Part shown: one piece after another, positions 5,466-5,816 of the stretch
Layout of the letters: every line of letters begins with the position of its first letter
How positions within the stretch are numbered: position 1 is the stretch's first letter
Assembly (NCBI GenBank): GCA_002733285.1
Contig: NVVE01000009.1
Location: forward strand, 49,856-55,671
DNA length: 5,816 nucleotides
DNA from: Lutibacter sp.
GTDB lineage: Bacteria; Bacteroidota; Bacteroidia; Flavobacteriales; Flavobacteriaceae
Direction: 5' to 3'
Program-made: the position numbers and the translations under genes
Notes under the pieces: generated by a model
Seen by the model: the letters and a program-made list of their open reading frames with translations, nothing else
Told to the model about the DNA's origin: nothing
Databases searched by the model: none

Positions 5466-5815
5466 ATTAAATCTACAGTTCTTGGTTCAATAACATGTTT
5501 TAAAATAGTCGCTAATTTTTTTCTAGATCTAAATAGTTTAGTCTTAATATTATCAACTGACAAATTTACAACTTTTGAGATCTCTTTTACTGGATAATCT
5601 TCAAAATAATACAATGTTAAAATAGTACGTTCGTCTTCATTTAATTTTAAAAGGGCTTCATTAATCACTTTTTTTCGTTCTTTTTCATGTAAATACTCCA
5701 AGGCATCCTTTACATTCTCTAAATCTCCATCTCTTAAATCATCAATATTTTCAGAATGAACAAACCTTTTATTTCTCTTAACAACATCTAAACTTGCATA
5801 ATAAGCAATTTTATA
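5462..5815 (-). CDS. ECF-type RNA polymerase sigma factor (5'-truncated by window edge)
   Basis: The frame is open to the right edge; 117 residues are visible, out of a family norm of about 170-190, so most of region 2 lies outside. The first visible residues, YKIAYYASLDVVKRNKRF, match the end of region 2 of ECF factors (the usual W-L-Y-K-I-A stretch). A charged linker of about 35 residues follows, then region 4: EALLKLNEDERTILTLYYFE at about 52-71 and the helix-turn-helix VKEISKVVNLSVDNIKTKLF near 75-94, which would read the -35 element. The TTG at 5701 is an internal Leu codon, not a start. The stop TGA overlaps the next gene's ATG, so the pair should be translationally coupled. The target regulon cannot be read from this window; autoregulation is usual in the class, but the promoter is outside. 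Confidence 0.93.
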   Translation of the reverse strand, partial: YKIAYYASLDVVKRNKRFVHSENIDDLRDGDLENVKDALEYLHEKERKKVINEALLKLNEDERTILTLYYFEDYPVKEISKVVNLSVDNIKTKLFRSRKKLATILKHVIEPRTVDLI

Positions 5816-5816
5816 A

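Overview
The window looks like a chromosomal segment of a low-GC member of the Bacteroidota, most likely a flavobacterium. The reasons are its strong AT bias, the lack of Shine-Dalgarno sequences before most starts, several matches to the Bacteroidota promoter consensus (TTG, about 16-17 nt, TAnnTTTG), a Bacteroidota-style lipoprotein signal, and protein families common in that phylum: a Smr-domain protein with a KOW-like N-terminus, a CD225/DUF2752 pair, and a zinc-motif-free anti-sigma-like protein after an ECF sigma factor. I recognise no phage, insertion sequence, CRISPR array, tRNA or rRNA.

Layout, left to right. (1) The 3' part of murB (+), cut by the left edge, with a perfect 39-nt palindrome in its first visible codons. 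(2) A NifS/IscS-like cysteine desulfurase (-), whose stop overlaps that of murB. (3) A 267-nt intergenic region with back-to-back divergent promoters and two tandem copies of a ~91-nt unit, leading into (4) a small secreted lipoprotein of unknown function (+). (5) A Smr-domain protein (-), convergent with and overlapping the lipoprotein gene. (6) A second divergent promoter region. (7) A translationally coupled pair of small membrane proteins, CD225/dispanin-like and DUF2752 (+). (8) A PAP2-family phosphatase (-) that appears broken twice: a frameshift in the signal peptide at a T7 run and a 7-bp tandem duplication between its catalytic motifs. (9) A putative membrane anti-sigma protein (-), and (10) the 3' part of an ECF sigma-70 factor (-) cut by the right edge.

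How the genes relate. MurB makes a peptidoglycan precursor and the desulfurase mobilises sulfur, so their adjacency looks positional rather than functional. The sigma/anti-sigma genes overlap by ATGA and form a clear regulatory pair; the PAP2 gene 43 nt downstream could share their transcript. The CD225 and DUF2752 genes share a TAATG junction and are almost certainly one operon. All three convergent pairs overlap at their stop codons, with no recognisable hairpin terminator between them.

I see no complete new defence or mobile system. The most unusual signals are the palindrome inside murB, the duplicated leader before the lipoprotein gene, and the double lesion in the PAP2 gene.
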